Source: Polyangium spumosum (GTDB lineage Bacteria > Myxococcota_A > Polyangia > Polyangiales > Polyangiaceae). From it: a stretch of DNA of 64,000 nucleotides. The notes beneath the pieces are model-generated. The model saw nothing but the letters and a program-made list of their open reading frames with translations. It was not told the origin of the DNA and did no database searches. Where the stretch lies: assembly GCF_009649845.1 (NCBI RefSeq), contig NZ_WJIE01000003.1, positions 186,001 to 250,000 of the forward strand, in the 5' to 3' direction. Numbering within the stretch: position 1 is the first letter of the stretch; each line of letters begins with the position of its first letter. The translations under genes were made by a program, and so were the position numbers. Of this stretch, positions 1 through 9,241 are shown in pieces.

Positions 1-813
1 TTTGTCGTCGCACGGCCACGCGTAATCGGTCGAATACACGAGCTTGCCCCACGCTTCGAGGCGCGTCTTGCCTTGCTTGAAGATCTGGCATCCGAACTCC
101 CCCGCGTTCGACGGCACGACGAGGCTCATCCGGTACGTCGAATCGCGCGCGAGCTCGCTCGGGAGCAGATCCGCGGGGGGCGCCACGTCCTCGTCGTCGC
201 GCGTGCTCGCGAGGAGCAGCGCATGCATCGTGCCTCGCGCGAGCGACGCGACAAACTCCGCCTCCGCGTCGGTCTCGGGCGCATGCAATCCCTCCATGAG
301 ATCGAGCGCGCGGCGCGCCGCCCGCAGCGGCCGGTAGCTCTCGCCCGGCGCCGCGAGCCGCGCCTCCAGGGCCTCGGCGGCCGCGGCCACGACGGCGTCG
401 ACCTCCTCGGCCTTCGAGGTGATCGTCTTCCACGCGAGCGCCGGCCGGTCGATCGGCGTGACGAGCGAAAGCGCGGTCGGGGCGCTCGGACGCACGATGA
501 CCACCTGATCATCACCCGGGCGCCATTCGGCGGGATCGTTGGTCCCCCAGCAGCCGTCCTCTCGAGACCGCACGTTGCCGAGCAGGGCCGCGCGGAGCGC
601 CTCCGTCGCGTGCTGCCGGAGCTCGGCCGCCTCCGGCGTATCTGCGTCATCGACGACGAGCACGTATACGTTCGGCGTCCCCCGGCCGACGTACATTTGC
701 GATTCATAGAGCGCCGTCGTGCTCGGCGTGACCGGCACGGCCGCCGGCCCATCACACGCCGTCGCCGCCAGACCCGCGGAAAAGGAAAGAAAGAGCGTCG
801 GTACCCACTTCAT
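1..813 (-). CDS. Secreted lipoprotein, unknown function (C-terminus off the left edge)
   Basis: An open minus-strand frame of 271 codons runs from an ATG at 813 to the window edge with no stop, so the C-terminus is missing. The N-terminus has a lysine, a hydrophobic core and Ala-Ala-Thr-Ala-Cys near residues 16-20, which reads as a weak lipobox, so export and lipidation are likely. The rest is soluble and acidic, with an Ala/Glu-rich helical middle and no motif I recognise. It lies 124 bp downstream of the SNF2 helicase gene on the same strand. The long frame open on the other strand over the same bases is Arg-rich and looks like a shadow. Function unknown. Confidence 0.6.
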   Translation of the reverse strand, partial: MKWVPTLFLSFSAGLAATACDGPAAVPVTPSTTALYESQMYVGRGTPNVYVLVVDDADTPEAAELRQHATEALRAALLGNVRSREDGCWGTNDPAEWRPGDDQVVIVRPSAPTALSLVTPIDRPALAWKTITSKAEEVDAVVAAAAEALEARLAAPGESYRPLRAARRALDLMEGLHAPETDAEAEFVASLARGTMHALLLASTRDDEDVAPPADLLPSELARDSTYRMSLVVPSNAGEFGCQIFKQGKTRLEAWGKLVYSTDYAWPCDDK

Positions 814-937
814 GGCCGTCGCGTGCGGCAAACGGCATGCCCATGGTCCAGCGTGGTACTTGCCCTCGAAATCGCCGGTGTTCGTGCGCCCGGCGGCAAC
901 TCGACGGCGCCCCGCGCCTACGTCGTTGGCAGTCCCA

Positions 938-3892
938 TCAACTGAGGAGCGCCATCAAATCGTCGCGCGTGATCCCCGCCGCCTGCGCCGCCTCGCCGAG
1001 CGCCGCGTCGGCCACGAGCCGCTTTTTCTCCTGCAACGCGAGGATCCGCTCCTCCACCGTGTCCTTGGCCACGAGCCGATACACGAAGACGGGTTTGTCC
1101 TGACCGATACGGTGCGCGCGGTCCGCGGCCTGGTCCTCGACGGCCGGGTTCCACCACGGATCCATCAAGAACACGTGATCGGCGGCGGTCAGGTTGAGGC
1201 CCGTTCCGCCGGCCTTGAGCGAGAGCAGCATCACGGGCGGGCCCCCTTCGGCCTGGAACGCGTTCACCACGCCCGCGCGATCCACGGTCGAGCCGTCGAG
1301 CCGATTGAAAGAAATCCCGGCCTCGGCGAGGTGCGGCTCGATGAGGTCGAGCAGCGACGTCCATTGCGAGAACACGAGCGCCTTGTGGCCGTCCGCCGCC
1401 GCGTCGGAGAGCGCCTCGACGAGCGCCTCCACCTTCGACGACCCCGAAGCCGCCTGCCCCGGCACGAGCGCCGCGTGGCAAGCGGCCTGCCTCAGCCGGA
1501 GCAGCGCCTCGAGCGCGGCGAGCACGCTGCCGCCCTCGGCGAGGCGCTTCACCACGTCATTCAGCGTCGCCGCGCGCACGGCGTCGTACACCGCGCGCTC
1601 CTTCTCGTCGAGCTCCACGCTGAGCACGCCGTCGGTGCGCGGCGGCAGCTCGGGCGCGACCTCGCGCTTCAGCCTGCGCAGCACGAAGGGGCGGATCCGC
1701 TCCCGCAATCGCTCGGCCGCGCCGGCGTGGCCGTCCTCGATCGGCGCGGCGTAACGCGCCTTGAAATCGCCCCGCCCCCCGAGGAGCCCGCGGTTCGCGA
1801 AATGCATCTGGCTCCAGAGCTCCTCGAGCCGGTTCTCCACGGGCGTGCCGCTGAGCGCCACCTTGAATTTCCCGCGCAATGCATACGCGGCCCGCGCGAC
1901 CTGGCTGTCGGGGTTCTTGATGGCCTGCGCCTCGTCGAGCACGATCGTGTCCCACTCCACGGCCGAGAGCGCCTCGACGTCGATGCGCATCATCGAATAC
2001 GTGGTGAGCGTGACGTCCGCCTTCGGATCGAGCGCGCGCTTCGGGCCGTGGTAGAGGGCGACCTCGAGGCTCGGCCGGAACTTGCGGATCTCGGCCTCCC
2101 AGTTGAAGAGCACGCTCTTCGGACAAACCACGAGCGCCCGGCCGCGCATGGCCGCGAGCGCCTGCAAGGTCTTCCCGAGGCCCATGTCGTCCGCGAGGAT
2201 CCCGCCGAGGCCGGTGTCGCGCAAGAACGAGAGCCAATCGACGCCGCGGCGCTGATAGGACCGGAGCGTGGCGGAGAGGCCGGAGGGCAAGGGCGCCTCG
2301 GGTATCCCGGAGAAACCCTCGAGCAGGGGGGCGAGCCGGGAAAAACCCGGGGGCCTCGGCGCGTCGATCTCCTCGCAGAGGCGCGCGAGCGCGGGCAGGA
2401 GCGCGGGCGGGATCGTCTGGTCCTCGGTCTCCGCGCGGGCGGCGAGCAAATCGGCCACGCGATCCCCGAAACGCGAGAGCCAATCGGAAGGCAAGGGCGC
2501 GAAGCCTCCGCCTTCGAGCGGGACGATGTCGAGCCCGTCCTTCCACGCGCGAATGACGGCCGCGCCGCTCGCGAATCGCGTCGCCGCGCCCTCCTCGCCC
2601 TCCTCGGAGGCCAATTCGAAGACGACGTCGAAGCCGTCGCCCTGGATGTCGAACCGGGGCACGAGCGGGCGCTTGCCGAAGAGCTCGCCGAGCGTCTCGC
2701 CCTGGTCGCCGCCCCGGAACCCCTTGAGCTTCTGGGCGAACCGCAAGGCCGCCTCGCCGTCGAGATCGACGCGCCGGCCGGGGATCAAATTGAGCTCGTC
2801 GCGCAATCGCTCGATGAGCCTGCGCTCCTCGGCCTCGTCGCGCACGGGCACGGCGCCGCCGAGGTGCACGAGCACATTCTGCTGGACGCGCGCCTCCGGC
2901 GGATCCCCGTACACGAGAAGCGGCAACACGGAGAGCGTGTGCCCGGCCTGCGAGAGCTCGATCGAAATGCGCGGGCGGCTCTTCCGCGCGACGCCCGGGA
3001 GCCTCTTCGTGCGCACGGAGAGGCGCGTGTGTTTGTCGAGCTCGGGGAGGATCTTCGTGACGAACGTGCCGAGCTCCTCCTTGGCGACGAGCCGCTCCAT
3101 GGGCAATTTCTCCCACGCGTCGCCCGTCAGCGAGGTGTCCCCGAGCGGACGCAGGACGTCCCCCGTGCGCGCGGCGCCGCGCGCGATCACCTCGTCGACG
3201 GCGGGGTCTTTCTCGACGCGCACGAGCACGCCGCCATTCTTGCCGTCGAGCACGACGGCCGAGGGGCGGACGGCCTGTTTGTTCGTGCGGACCGGAAAAC
3301 CGTCGAAGAGCACGCTCGGCGCATTCTCGAGCAGCGCGAAGAGCTCCCGCACCCGCGGAATCGGGACGACCCCGCCTTTCCAGGTCGAGATCATTCGATC
3401 GACCGTGATGTCCTCGTGCGTGGGCAGGAGCGGGAGGTCGCCGCGCGAGACACGATTCGTGATCGAGCCCAGGAGAGGCTCGCGGCGGCCGTCGGGGAAG
3501 ATCACGGCGCGCTCCAGGAAAAGCGTACCCGCGTCGCGGCTGAACTCGTATTCGACCTTGCCGAGCGGCTTCGCGGCCGGCGTGGCCCTCGGGCCCGCGT
3601 CGGTCCCGGCCGCGGGGATCGCGCCTTCGGGCGCCTTCGCGGCGACGATCACGGCGGCGGCGACGTGCTGGCAGGGATCGAATTTGCCACCACAATCACA
3701 CGTCCACTCCTCGTCCGCGACGTACAGGGTGACCGTGGGCGCGATGGCGACGCCGGGGGCCCGGACGCGGAACGTGAGCTCGTTCTGGGTCTTCTTGTCG
3801 AGGACGACGGCGCCGTCGCGGGCCAGGTTGACGCCCTTCGACCAGAGGCCGGGCGGGCAGGCTCTACGGACGGCCTGGAGGAGCGAATCCAT
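938..3892 (-). CDS. SNF2-family DEAD/DEAH ATPase with N-terminal SWIM zinc finger
   Basis: About 984 residues. The N-terminal SWIM finger is visible as C65-x-C67 ... C74-x-H76. The SNF2 core follows: Walker A Asp-Asp-Met-Gly-Leu-Gly-Lys-Thr near residue 566, Walker B as Asp-Glu-Ala-Gln near 649, and the helicase C-terminal signature Ala-His-Arg-Ile-Gly-Gln near 924. These motifs identify a Swi2/Snf2 DNA translocase of the bacterial RapA/HepA-like type, which remodels protein-DNA or RNA polymerase-DNA complexes. SWIM fingers are known DNA/protein-binding modules. I prefer the ATG at 3892; a GTG at 3913 would add seven residues, and neither has a strong Shine-Dalgarno site. No restriction or defence partner is adjacent. 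Confidence 0.93.
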   Translation of the reverse strand: MDSLLQAVRRACPPGLWSKGVNLARDGAVVLDKKTQNELTFRVRAPGVAIAPTVTLYVADEEWTCDCGGKFDPCQHVAAAVIVAAKAPEGAIPAAGTDAGPRATPAAKPLGKVEYEFSRDAGTLFLERAVIFPDGRREPLLGSITNRVSRGDLPLLPTHEDITVDRMISTWKGGVVPIPRVRELFALLENAPSVLFDGFPVRTNKQAVRPSAVVLDGKNGGVLVRVEKDPAVDEVIARGAARTGDVLRPLGDTSLTGDAWEKLPMERLVAKEELGTFVTKILPELDKHTRLSVRTKRLPGVARKSRPRISIELSQAGHTLSVLPLLVYGDPPEARVQQNVLVHLGGAVPVRDEAEERRLIERLRDELNLIPGRRVDLDGEAALRFAQKLKGFRGGDQGETLGELFGKRPLVPRFDIQGDGFDVVFELASEEGEEGAATRFASGAAVIRAWKDGLDIVPLEGGGFAPLPSDWLSRFGDRVADLLAARAETEDQTIPPALLPALARLCEEIDAPRPPGFSRLAPLLEGFSGIPEAPLPSGLSATLRSYQRRGVDWLSFLRDTGLGGILADDMGLGKTLQALAAMRGRALVVCPKSVLFNWEAEIRKFRPSLEVALYHGPKRALDPKADVTLTTYSMMRIDVEALSAVEWDTIVLDEAQAIKNPDSQVARAAYALRGKFKVALSGTPVENRLEELWSQMHFANRGLLGGRGDFKARYAAPIEDGHAGAAERLRERIRPFVLRRLKREVAPELPPRTDGVLSVELDEKERAVYDAVRAATLNDVVKRLAEGGSVLAALEALLRLRQAACHAALVPGQAASGSSKVEALVEALSDAAADGHKALVFSQWTSLLDLIEPHLAEAGISFNRLDGSTVDRAGVVNAFQAEGGPPVMLLSLKAGGTGLNLTAADHVFLMDPWWNPAVEDQAADRAHRIGQDKPVFVYRLVAKDTVEERILALQEKKRLVADAALGEAAQAAGITRDDLMALLS

Positions 3893-3949
3893 GACGTCGG
3901 GAGCGGTTAGCACGAGAGGGCGCTCGTGTCGCTCGAGCGCGCGCCGAGC

Positions 3950-4210
3950 CTAAGCCCGCGTATGGCTGTCTTCGAGGATGGCCCGGAAGATCGCACCGGC
4001 GAGCTCGGCCGGGACGCCGAGGCGCTCGGCGTAAGCGCGGCGCTCGGCGAGGAGCTCGGCCTCGCGCACGGGATCCACGAGAGGCAGGCCGAGCGCCCGC
4101 TTCTTGACGAAGAGCGCGGAGACGAGCGCCCTGCGCCGCGCGACGAGGTCGAGGAGCTCATGGTCGAGCTCGTCGAGGGCCGTTCGGGTCTCGTTGACTT
4201 CCGCAGACAT
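3950..4210 (-). CDS. Chorismate mutase, AroQ (type II) fold, monofunctional
   Basis: An 86-residue all-helical protein. By spacing against the E. coli AroQ mutase domain, R9, R26, K37, D46, R49, E50 and S82 match catalytic R11, R28, K39, D48, R51, E52 and S84. The position of the essential Q88 is A86, the last residue, so that contact is absent or replaced. The family converts chorismate to prephenate for Phe/Tyr synthesis. There is no signal peptide, so it should be cytoplasmic. It lies between the helicase gene and the divergent U32 gene, with no aromatic-pathway neighbours, so it may act on a related isochorismate-type substrate. Confidence 0.8.
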   Translation of the reverse strand: MSAEVNETRTALDELDHELLDLVARRRALVSALFVKKRALGLPLVDPVREAELLAERRAYAERLGVPAELAGAIFRAILEDSHTRA

Positions 4211-4279
4211 GGCGGACGATCGTTACATCCGCCCGGAGCGCGTGCCACCGCTTTCGGGTTGCGATATAGCCTTCCGATC

Positions 4280-6763
4280 ATGAGCTCTGCCGCGCCGCCG
4301 AGGCGCCCCGAGATCCTCGCCCCCGCCGGCGACGAGGCCGCCCTGCGGGCCGCGGTGCTCGCCGGCGCGGACGCCGTTTATTTTGGGCTCCAAGGGTTCA
4401 ACGCCCGCGCGCGCGCGAAAAACTTCGACGCCGCGGGGCTCGCGAAGACGATGACGTTCCTGCACGAGCACGGCGTCAGAGGGTACGTCACGCTGAACAC
4501 GCTCGTCTTCGACGAGGAGCTCGAGAACGTGGAGAACGCCGTGCGGGCCTGCGCGGAGGCGGGCGTCGACGCGGTGATCGTGCAGGATCTCGGGGTCGCG
4601 CGGCTCGTCAAGGCGATCGCGCCGGCCTTGCCGATCCACGCGTCGACGCAGATGACGTGCACCGACGCGGGCGCCGCGGAGCTCGCGCGTGAGCTCGGCG
4701 CGAGCCGCGTCATCCTGGCGCGCGAGCTCTCCGTGGACGACATCGCGGCGATCCGGCGCGCGACGGACGTGGAGCTCGAGGTCTTCGTGCACGGCGCGCT
4801 CTGCATCGCGTATTCGGGGCAGTGTCTGACGAGCGAGGCCATCGGCGGTCGCAGCGCGAACCGCGGGGCCTGCGCGCAGGCCTGCCGGCTGCCCTACGAG
4901 CTCGTCGTCGACGGCGAGAAGCGCGACCTCGGGGAGCACGCGTATCTCCTGTCGCCCGAGGATCTGGAGGCGAGCGCGCTCGCGCCCAAGCTCGCCGAGC
5001 TCGGCGTCGCGTCGCTGAAGATCGAAGGGCGGCTGAAGGGCCCCGACTACGTGGCCGCGACGACGCGGCTCTACCGCGCGGCGCTCGAGGCGAGCGCGAA
5101 GGAGGAGCTCGGTTCGATCCGAAAAACGGCGCTGCAGACGTATTCACGCGGCTCGGGTCCGGGCTTCCTCGCGGGCGTGGATCACCAGCGGCTCGTGGAG
5201 GGGCGCGCCTGTGATCACCGGGGTCTGCCGGTGGGCGAGCTCCTCGGGACGGCGCGGGCGCGAGGCAAGACGCTGCTCCGGATCCGGCTCGAGGAGGCGA
5301 TCTCGCGCGGCGACGGCGTGCTCGTGGAGGGAGGATTCTCGGGCGAAGGCGAGATCGGCGGGCGCATCTGGACGATCACGAGGAGCGGCGCGGACACGCC
5401 ACGCGCCGAGCCGGGCGAGGAGGTCTCCGTCTGGCTCGGCCCCGACGCACGCGCGGACGCCGCGAAGCCGGGCCGGCGCGTGTGGAAGACGGACGATCCG
5501 GCGAGGGAGAAGGCGGTGCTCGCGGAGATCGAGCGCTCGCCGCGGAAGGTCCCGCTCACGATCCGGGTCTCCGGCGCGATCGGCGAAACGCCGCGGTTCG
5601 AGGCGATCGCGACGTCGGGGCTCCGGTGCGCCGTGACGGGCGACGCGCCGATCGGCGAGGCGCGCGGCGGCGCGGACGTCGCGTCGGTATTGAAGGACAA
5701 ACTCGGGCGGCTCGGCGACACGCCCTTCGAGCTCGCGGCGATCGAGGCGGACCTGCCCGCGGGCGTGATGATCCCGCCGTCGTCGTTGAACCGGGCGCGC
5801 CGCGCGCTCGTCGAGGCATTGCTCGCCTCGGCCGCGCGGAAGCTCGACACGACGTCCGTGCATTTCCAGGACCTCGTCCGCGCGGCGAGCCCGCCCGATC
5901 GGAGCCCGCCGCCGGCGGGCCTCTTCGTGCTCTGCCGGACGGAGGCGCAAGCCGCGGCGGCGCTCGACGCGGGCGCGGACGGGGTGTATCTCGATTTTCT
6001 GGAGCTCGTGGGTACGGGCGCGGCCCTGCGCGCGCTCCGGGCGTCGCGGACGAACGTGACGATCGGCGTCGCGCCGCCGCGTATTCGCAAGCCGGGCGAG
6101 GAGAAGATCGATCGGTACCTCCTCTCGCTCGAGCCGGATCTCTTGCTCGTGCGGGGGCTCGGCGCGCTTCGCGAGGGCGCGGGGCTTGTGATCCCGCGGA
6201 TCGGTGATTTCTCGCTGAACGTGACGAACCGATTGACGGCGGCCGAGGTGCTCTCGCGGGGGCTCTCGGCGTTCACGCCCTCGTTCGACCTCGACGCGGC
6301 GCAGCTCGAGGGGCTGCTCGACTCGCCGTTCGGGCCCTTCGCCGAGGTGGTCCTGCACCACCCGATGCCGCTCTTCCACATGGAGCATTGCGTGATCGCG
6401 GCGCTGCTCTCCACGGGGAAGGATCATCGTGATTGCGGCAGGCCGTGCGAGAAGCACAAGGTGTCGCTCCGGGACCGCGCGGGGATGGAGCACCCGGTGG
6501 AGGCGGACGTGGGCTGCCGGAACACGGTGTTCCACGCGGCGGCGCAGAGCGCGGCGAGCCTCGCTTCGGCGGCGAAACGAAGCGGCGCGCGGCGCTTCCG
6601 GATCGAGCTCGTGCGCGAGACGGCCGAGGACGTGGCGAGGATCGTCGGGACGTACCGGCGGCTGCTCGGAGGGGAGATCAGCGCGCCGGAGGTCTTCCGG
6701 GCGCTCGAGACGGAGGGGGGATATGGGGTCGTGAAGGGCTCACTCCGGGTCTTGCCGGCGTGA
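4280..6763 (+). CDS. Peptidase U32 family protein (RlhA/TrhP-like, with DUF3656-type region)
   Basis: 827 residues from the ATG at 4280; an in-frame extension upstream overlaps the chorismate mutase and is rejected. The U32 signature lies near residues 168-183 (Glu-Val-Phe-Val-His-Gly-Ala-Leu-Cys-Ile-Ala-Tyr-Ser-Gly-Gln-Cys), followed by a Cys-rich stretch, and a second Cys cluster (Asp-Cys-Gly-Arg-Pro-Cys) sits near 720. Despite the peptidase label, characterised relatives RlhA and TrhP hydroxylate 23S rRNA or tRNA, and the cysteines would suit Fe-S binding. The length fits long U32 proteins with a collagenase-like insert. An RNA-hydroxylase role is inferred. It is followed 19 bp later by a same-strand small gene. 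Confidence 0.88.
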   Translation: MSSAAPPRRPEILAPAGDEAALRAAVLAGADAVYFGLQGFNARARAKNFDAAGLAKTMTFLHEHGVRGYVTLNTLVFDEELENVENAVRACAEAGVDAVIVQDLGVARLVKAIAPALPIHASTQMTCTDAGAAELARELGASRVILARELSVDDIAAIRRATDVELEVFVHGALCIAYSGQCLTSEAIGGRSANRGACAQACRLPYELVVDGEKRDLGEHAYLLSPEDLEASALAPKLAELGVASLKIEGRLKGPDYVAATTRLYRAALEASAKEELGSIRKTALQTYSRGSGPGFLAGVDHQRLVEGRACDHRGLPVGELLGTARARGKTLLRIRLEEAISRGDGVLVEGGFSGEGEIGGRIWTITRSGADTPRAEPGEEVSVWLGPDARADAAKPGRRVWKTDDPAREKAVLAEIERSPRKVPLTIRVSGAIGETPRFEAIATSGLRCAVTGDAPIGEARGGADVASVLKDKLGRLGDTPFELAAIEADLPAGVMIPPSSLNRARRALVEALLASAARKLDTTSVHFQDLVRAASPPDRSPPPAGLFVLCRTEAQAAAALDAGADGVYLDFLELVGTGAALRALRASRTNVTIGVAPPRIRKPGEEKIDRYLLSLEPDLLLVRGLGALREGAGLVIPRIGDFSLNVTNRLTAAEVLSRGLSAFTPSFDLDAAQLEGLLDSPFGPFAEVVLHHPMPLFHMEHCVIAALLSTGKDHRDCGRPCEKHKVSLRDRAGMEHPVEADVGCRNTVFHAAAQSAASLASAAKRSGARRFRIELVRETAEDVARIVGTYRRLLGGEISAPEVFRALETEGGYGVVKGSLRVLPA

Positions 6764-6782
6764 GCGAGGTCCTGACGAGGCG

Positions 6783-7220
6783 ATGAAACCACGCGAGCCG
6801 ATTCAGTTCGGGAAACATACGCTGTCCTTCGAAGAGCCCGGGATCGCCGTGACGGTGTACCGGGGGCCGATCACCCTGGAGGACATGCGTGTCCTCGTCG
6901 ATCTGCCGGACATGGAAGAGCACGAGGGCCAATTTCAGCTCGCGCTCTTCCACATGCAGGGCTTCGGCGGCCTCGAGGCTGCCGCGCGCAAGCTGGGCGC
7001 GGAGCGGCCGAGGCCGGCGGCGGTGTATTACTCGGCCTACGTGGGCGCGAACTTCAAGATACGCGTGGTGGTATCGCTCTTCATGCGGGCGGCGAACCTG
7101 CTGCAGGGGCCGAAGAACGTGGCGGGGTTCTTCGACGACCACGAATCGGCCAAGGCGTGGCTGATCGAGCAACGGCGGCGGCACCTCGAAGGCGCCGGAG
7201 ACGTCGGAAACAAAAAGTAG
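6783..7220 (+). CDS. STAS/SpoIIAA-like small protein
   Basis: 145 residues. The alternating beta/alpha pattern and the C-terminal segment Phe-Phe-Asp-Asp-His-Glu-Ser-Ala-Lys-Ala-Trp-Leu resemble the SpoIIAA-like (STAS/SEC14-type) proteins common in myxobacteria. There is no signal peptide or membrane segment, so it is probably cytosolic. The start is the ATG at 6783, with a GAGG-type ribosome site just upstream; the 19-bp gap suggests co-transcription with the U32 gene. The phospho-acceptor serine of true anti-anti-sigma factors is not obvious. The role is unknown. Confidence 0.65.
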   Translation: MKPREPIQFGKHTLSFEEPGIAVTVYRGPITLEDMRVLVDLPDMEEHEGQFQLALFHMQGFGGLEAAARKLGAERPRPAAVYYSAYVGANFKIRVVVSLFMRAANLLQGPKNVAGFFDDHESAKAWLIEQRRRHLEGAGDVGNKK

Positions 7221-7222
7221 GC

Positions 7223-7311
7223 CGGAGGCGCACGTCTCGGTGCACCTCCGACCCAAAGCCAAGGAAGCGGACGGGCCCTCGCGCGCCCGGGAGCGGATGG
7301 ACGCGCGAGGG
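7223..7311. terminator. Two hairpins between convergent genes
   Basis: Two inverted repeats fill the gap between the STAS-like gene (plus) and the first XRE gene (minus). One is CGGAGGCGCAC at 7223 with its near-complement at 7240-7250 (one mismatch). The other is a perfect CCCTCGCGCG (7276-7285) with CGCGCGAGGG (7302-7311). Neither has a T-tract, so a termination role rests on position and stem strength only. Confidence 0.35.
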
Positions 7312-7322
7312 CGCGGATCGAT

Positions 7323-7658
7323 TTACTTGCGCGCGGCGACCTGCGCCTGAATCTGGCGGCGCAGCTTCCGCACCTCCGTCTGGGACAGGTGACGGAGCAA
7401 TTCGGCGGTCTTGGCGCGCTCGTCCTCCGCGGCGAACGTGAGGAGGTACATCGGGGGCACGCCGAAGCCCTCCGCGAGGCGGGCGATCGTGCCGATCGTG
7501 ATCGCGGCGAGGCCGTGCTCGACGCTGGAGAGGTGGCCCTTCGAGAGCGCGCTCGCGTCGGCGAGGGCGCCGAGGGACATGTTGCGCTCCTTGCGAAGCG
7601 CACGAATGCGGGTACCGACCTGGAGGGCAAACGGCTCGGGAGTGGAACGTCGCGGCAT
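7323..7658 (-). CDS. XRE-family HTH regulator, copy 1
   Basis: 111 residues from the ATG at 7658, reading Met-Pro-Arg-Arg-Ser-Thr-Pro. A Cro/CI-type helix-turn-helix covers about residues 12-70 (Leu-Ser-Lys-Gly-His-Leu-Ser-Ser-Val-Glu-His-Gly is the recognition region), followed by a Glu-rich helix and a basic tail (Arg-Arg-Gln-Ile-Gln-Ala-Gln). The frame stays open upstream, but the conserved paralogous start and shared pre-start sequence argue against using it. It is nearly identical to the gene at 8020-8355, with the same length and a C-terminal tail identical over 14 residues. It is a DNA-binding repressor by family, probably controlling itself through the dyads at 7850 and 7914. Confidence 0.85.
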   Translation of the reverse strand: MPRRSTPEPFALQVGTRIRALRKERNMSLGALADASALSKGHLSSVEHGLAAITIGTIARLAEGFGVPPMYLLTFAAEDERAKTAELLRHLSQTEVRKLRRQIQAQVAARK

Positions 7659-7849
7659 TTTGATATGGTTCTCGGTTCGCCCTCGCAGGCGATCCGACCG
7701 GCCTCCTTCACGCCGGGGAAAACGTTGCGGTTCGTGTCTCGAAGCTCTCGTCGCCCCGCGCGCCGCTCTCTCGCGACCACCGCGTGACGACCACGAAAAC
7801 GAATATGCACCCATTCCGACGAACTCGCACGAAAAACCGCATCGCGATC

Positions 7850-7864
7850 GGACCTTGAATGTCC
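7850..7864. promoter_or_regulatory. Candidate operator dyad, copy 1 proximal
   Basis: GGACC-TTGAA-TGTCC: 5-bp half-sites with a 5-nt spacer and one imperfect position. It lies 192 bp upstream of XRE copy 1 and exactly 64 bp from the next dyad at 7914. The same pair with the same 64-bp spacing occurs before XRE copy 2. Confidence 0.5.
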
Positions 7865-7913
7865 TACCCAGCACGTGGAGCGGATCCAGGCCAGGGAAAA
7901 CGGCCGGGGTGAG

Positions 7914-7928
7914 GGACATTCTCTGTCC
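7914..7928. promoter_or_regulatory. Candidate operator dyad, copy 1 distal
   Basis: GGACA-TTCTC-TGTCC, a perfect 5-bp dyad with a 5-nt spacer. It pairs with the dyad at 7850. Confidence 0.5.
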
Positions 7929-8019
7929 TAGCTTCTTTCGTGGTGGACAAAAAAGCGAGAGCGCCGATCGGACCTGCCGATCAGCGCTCTCCAGGTAGAT
8001 TTCGTGGTGGGACGCGCGA

Positions 8020-8355
8020 TTACTTGCGGGCGGCGACCTGCGCCTGGATCTGGCGGCGCAGCTTCCTCACCTCGCTCTGGGGCAGGTGCCGCAGGAGCTC
8101 GGCCGCGTGGGCGCGCTCGTCCTCGGCGGCGAACGTGAGGAGGTACATCGGAGGCACGCCGAAGCCCTCGGCGAGCCGGGCGATCGTGCCGATCGTGATC
8201 GCGGCGAGGCCATGCTCGACGCTGGAGAGGTGGCCCTTCGAAAGCTCACTCGCGTCGGCGAGCGCCGCGAGGGACATGTTCATCTCGTAACGGAGCTCGC
8301 GAATACGGGCGCCGACCTGGAGTGCAAACGCATCGGGAGTGGAACGTCGCGGCAT
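8020..8355 (-). CDS. XRE-family HTH regulator, copy 2
   Basis: 111 residues from the ATG at 8355. It is a close paralogue of the gene at 7323-7658: the same Met-Pro-Arg-Arg-Ser-Thr-Pro start, the same helix-turn-helix, and substitutions clustered in helices 1-2 and near residue 85. The identical length and collinear upstream blocks show a tandem duplication of about 0.6-0.7 kb. The two proteins could form heterodimers or compete for the same dyads. No effector domain is present. Confidence 0.85.
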   Translation of the reverse strand: MPRRSTPDAFALQVGARIRELRYEMNMSLAALADASELSKGHLSSVEHGLAAITIGTIARLAEGFGVPPMYLLTFAAEDERAHAAELLRHLPQSEVRKLRRQIQAQVAARK

Positions 8356-8546
8356 GTGGATATGGTTCTCGGTTCGCCCTCGCGGACGCGCCGACCGGCC
8401 TCCTTCTCGCCGGAAATCCAAGGGTCTGTCTGGTGGTGAAGCTCTCGGCCGTCCGGCCTCTCCGCGCCCTTCGCGCTGTCGGCTCGGTACGACCAGGAGC
8501 GAATATGCACCGTATTGGACGAACCCGCACCGAAAAACGTGATCCT

Positions 8547-8569
8547 GGTAGGACAACAATTGTCCTACC
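8547..8569. promoter_or_regulatory. Candidate operator dyad, copy 2 proximal (extended)
   Basis: A perfect inverted repeat, GGTAGGACAA then a 3-nt spacer then TTGTCCTACC. The core 8551-8565 (GGACA-ACAAT-TGTCC) matches the other three dyads, but here the symmetry extends to 10 bp per arm. It lies 196 bp upstream of the XRE copy 2 start. Confidence 0.6.
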
Positions 8570-8614
8570 CAGCATGGATGCGGCATCGAGGGGAGGGAAA
8601 ACGCGCGGACGATC

Positions 8615-8629
8615 GGACGTTTCTTGTCC
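8615..8629. promoter_or_regulatory. Candidate operator dyad, copy 2 distal
   Basis: GGACG-TTTCT-TGTCC, one imperfect position. It is exactly 64 bp from the core dyad at 8551, the same spacing as in copy 1. Confidence 0.5.
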
Positions 8630-8665
8630 TGGATAGCCTTCAACCCGCGCCGGCGACGCAAAAAT

Positions 8666-9241
8666 TCAATGGAGGACGATCGTGGGCCTCTGCTCACCCG
8701 GGAGCCAGAGCTCGGAGATGGTCACGAACGTGTCCTCCCGCATGTACCAGCACTTCCAGCCGCAGGAGGCCCAGGTGACGAGGCTCATCAGGCGCCGATC
8801 GCCCCTGCGGACGGGGAAAATCACGTGGAGGGCGCCGAAGGTCTTTTCGATCTCCTTGCCGTCGAAGTCCTTCGTCTTGCCCTTGACCGCGTAATCGATG
8901 ATCGAGACGTCCTTCTCGGAGCCGCCGACGACACGAAGGCCCTTGAGCTGGTCGTACGGATCCCGGCAGGAGATACGCAGCCATTCGCGGACCGCGGACG
9001 CCGTGCAATGGTCGTGGGGCCGGAGGAGCTCGAGCGGCGCGGCCTTCTCCCACTCCTCGGCCGTGGGTTTGTCGGAGGCCGCCTCGGGAGGCGTCCACGC
9101 CGCGAGGGATGGCGCGCTCGGCTCCGCAGGAGCGGCGGCGGGCGCCGGCGTCTCCTCGGCCACGGCGAGCGAAAAGAAGGCGAAGAGGGCGAGGAACGGC
9201 GGCGAGAACGCGAAAACGCGGCGCAGGTTCGAGGTGCTCAT
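8666..9241 (-). CDS. Secreted protein of unknown function coupled to the cytochrome lipoprotein
   Basis: 191 residues with a Sec-type signal peptide (basic start, hydrophobic core to about residue 27, Ala-Val-Ala-Glu cleavage region), an Ala/Pro-rich linker, then a compact domain with four or five cysteines and several tryptophans. Its ATG overlaps the stop of the upstream cytochrome gene (ATGA at 9238-9241), so the two are probably translationally coupled and act together outside the cytoplasmic membrane. No family recognised. Confidence 0.75.
   Translation of the reverse strand: MSTSNLRRVFAFSPPFLALFAFFSLAVAEETPAPAAAPAEPSAPSLAAWTPPEAASDKPTAEEWEKAAPLELLRPHDHCTASAVREWLRISCRDPYDQLKGLRVVGGSEKDVSIIDYAVKGKTKDFDGKEIEKTFGALHVIFPVRRGDRRLMSLVTWASCGWKCWYMREDTFVTISELWLPGEQRPTIVLH

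Larger units (their letters stand above)
7659..8019. other. Duplicated upstream region of XRE copy 1 (361 bp)
   Basis: No gene. The stretch from 7659 to about 7935 is a diverged copy of 8356 to about 8636: both hold the blocks CGAATATGCACC and GACGAAC, the TGTCCTACCCAGCA block and two spaced dyads. The remainder to 8019 is the junction between the two duplicated units, and I see nothing else in it. Confidence 0.7.
8356..8665. other. Duplicated upstream region of XRE copy 2 (310 bp)
   Basis: Non-coding and collinear with 7659 to about 7935. It contains the two dyads at 8551 and 8615; I see no other gene or RNA. Confidence 0.7.

Noticed and set aside
3926-4279. In-frame extension of the U32 gene upstream of 4280
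   Set aside because: It would be antisense to the chorismate mutase, whose catalytic residues are well aligned; the U32 fold starts right after the ATG at 4280.
7659-7919. Longer N-terminus for XRE copy 1 (and likewise 8356-8697 for copy 2)
   Set aside because: The two copies share the start at Met-Pro-Arg-Arg and diverge with frame-breaking indels upstream, where the paired dyads lie.
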